A stretch of DNA of 15,339 bases, from the NCBI GenBank assembly GCA_002388885.1, contig DGNI01000055.1, forward strand, positions 53,817-69,155. The letters are read 5' to 3'. This stretch comes from Parvularculaceae bacterium UBA4496 (lineage in GTDB: Bacteria > Pseudomonadota > Alphaproteobacteria > Caulobacterales > Parvularculaceae). The notes under the pieces were generated by a model. That model did no database searches, had not been told where the DNA came from, and was given only the letters and a program-made list of their open reading frames with translations. Positions 14,928 through 15,339 of this stretch are shown piece by piece. Within the stretch, counting starts at the first letter, position 1. Every line of letters starts with the position of its first letter. The position numbers and the translations under genes are program-made.

Positions 14928-15339
14928 GTGTCCCGGGACAGTGGCGCGGGCCCCTGGAGCATCGCCCAGCGGCTCAGTGCTCTCCTGACCGTCGCAATGG
15001 CTGCGTTGTGGCTGGTGGCGGTAATCGCCGCTGCGGCCGTGGTCAGGCATGAAACCAACGAGGTCTTCGACAGCGCGCTGCAGGAAATCGCACAGCGCCT
15101 GGTGCCGCTGGTAGTTGCTGGGGTCGGCGAGGACGATGAAGATGAAGAAGATGATGAAGATGAAGAAGAAGAGACGCACAGGCGGAAAACCCGGGTGATC
15201 GAGGAAAGTTTGGATTTTGCCGAGCATGAAGAATACCTCGTCTACCAGGTCCGTGACGCCGAGGGCCACGTGCTGCTGCGCTCGCATGATGCGCCGGAGA
15301 CGGCTTTTCCAGTGGCGCTCAGGCGTGGCCTTACCGAGG
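14928..15339 (+). CDS. Sensor histidine kinase, N-terminal part (TctE/2CSK_N-type sensor domain; cut by window edge)
   Basis: The first 137 codons of the partner kinase are present; the HAMP, phospho-acceptor His and ATPase domains lie beyond the right edge. The start is GTG 14928 or TTG 14922, the latter overlapping the regulator stop. Seen: a membrane helix (about 19-39), then a periplasmic domain of the two-component sensor N-terminal type (HETNEVFDSALQEIAQRLVP, later EEYLVYQVRDAEG and LLRSHDAP). Between its two halves (residues 68-82, bases 15129-15173) is a run of 15 Asp/Glu. Acidic loops in PmrB- and PhoQ-like sensors bind cations, so metal-ion or cationic-peptide sensing is possible; this is inference. 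Confidence 0.88.
   Translation, partial: MSRDSGAGPWSIAQRLSALLTVAMAALWLVAVIAAAAVVRHETNEVFDSALQEIAQRLVPLVVAGVGEDDEDEEDDEDEEEETHRRKTRVIEESLDFAEHEEYLVYQVRDAEGHVLLRSHDAPETAFPVALRRGLTE

Noticed and set aside
14904..15287. Minus-strand frame with a hydrophobic run (FFFIFIIFFIF), looking like a membrane segment
   Set aside because: The run is the antisense reading of the GAT/GAA acidic tract of the kinase; the plus strand has the supported sensor-domain coding.

Overview
The window reads as two unlike pieces of DNA joined near 13674-13701. The left piece (1 to about 13690) looks like an alphaproteobacterium, probably Caulobacterales-like (Hyphomonadaceae or Parvularculaceae type). This rests on the T2SS proteins, the type of TonB-dependent receptor (TBDR) and the pairing of that receptor with a beta-helix lipoprotein; it is a judgement from memory, not a search. 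The right piece (about 13680 to 15339) is richer in GC in the stretches I counted (40/60 at 14701-14760 against 34/60 at 3181-3240). It carries a cytochrome b561 / PepSY / two-component set that I associate with gamma- or betaproteobacteria.

Left piece, minus strand, in transcription order: a large outer-membrane lipoprotein with an internally duplicated beta-helix module (11528-8751), a strong intrinsic terminator (8741-8709), a TBDR (8680-6071), a second terminator-like hairpin (5993-5960), then the start of a type II secretion operon gspC-D-E-F-G (5793 to the left edge; gspG is cut by the edge). The prepilin peptidase gspO lies divergently on the plus strand at 11839-12636. It meets, tail to tail, a crotonase-family gene (13409-12639). 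Upstream of the lipoprotein gene is an array of 11-bp-spaced TGTCA half-sites with the form of a PHO box, which suggests PhoB-controlled expression under phosphate starvation.

The genes suggest one programme. Low phosphate would induce a surface lipoprotein and, by terminator read-through, a smaller amount of its partner TBDR, next to a T2SS that handles extracellular proteins. As I recall it, Caulobacter crescentus has a comparable locus: the phosphate-starvation lipoprotein ElpS beside a complete T2SS that promotes its release. The lipoprotein here is a candidate for the same kind of system, with a doubled module.

Right piece: at the join, a gabD-like gene on the plus strand breaks off after 56 codons and a cytochrome b561 gene on the minus strand breaks off after about 50. 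They break within the same ~25 bases, where GCC/GCG codons for Ala runs can be read as either gene. This is either an assembly chimera or a recombination breakpoint. Beyond it are a small periplasmic PepSY protein (minus), a divergent OmpR-family response regulator (plus) and the first 137 codons of its histidine kinase (plus), whose sensor domain contains 15 consecutive acidic residues. I found no tRNA, rRNA, insertion sequence or CRISPR array.
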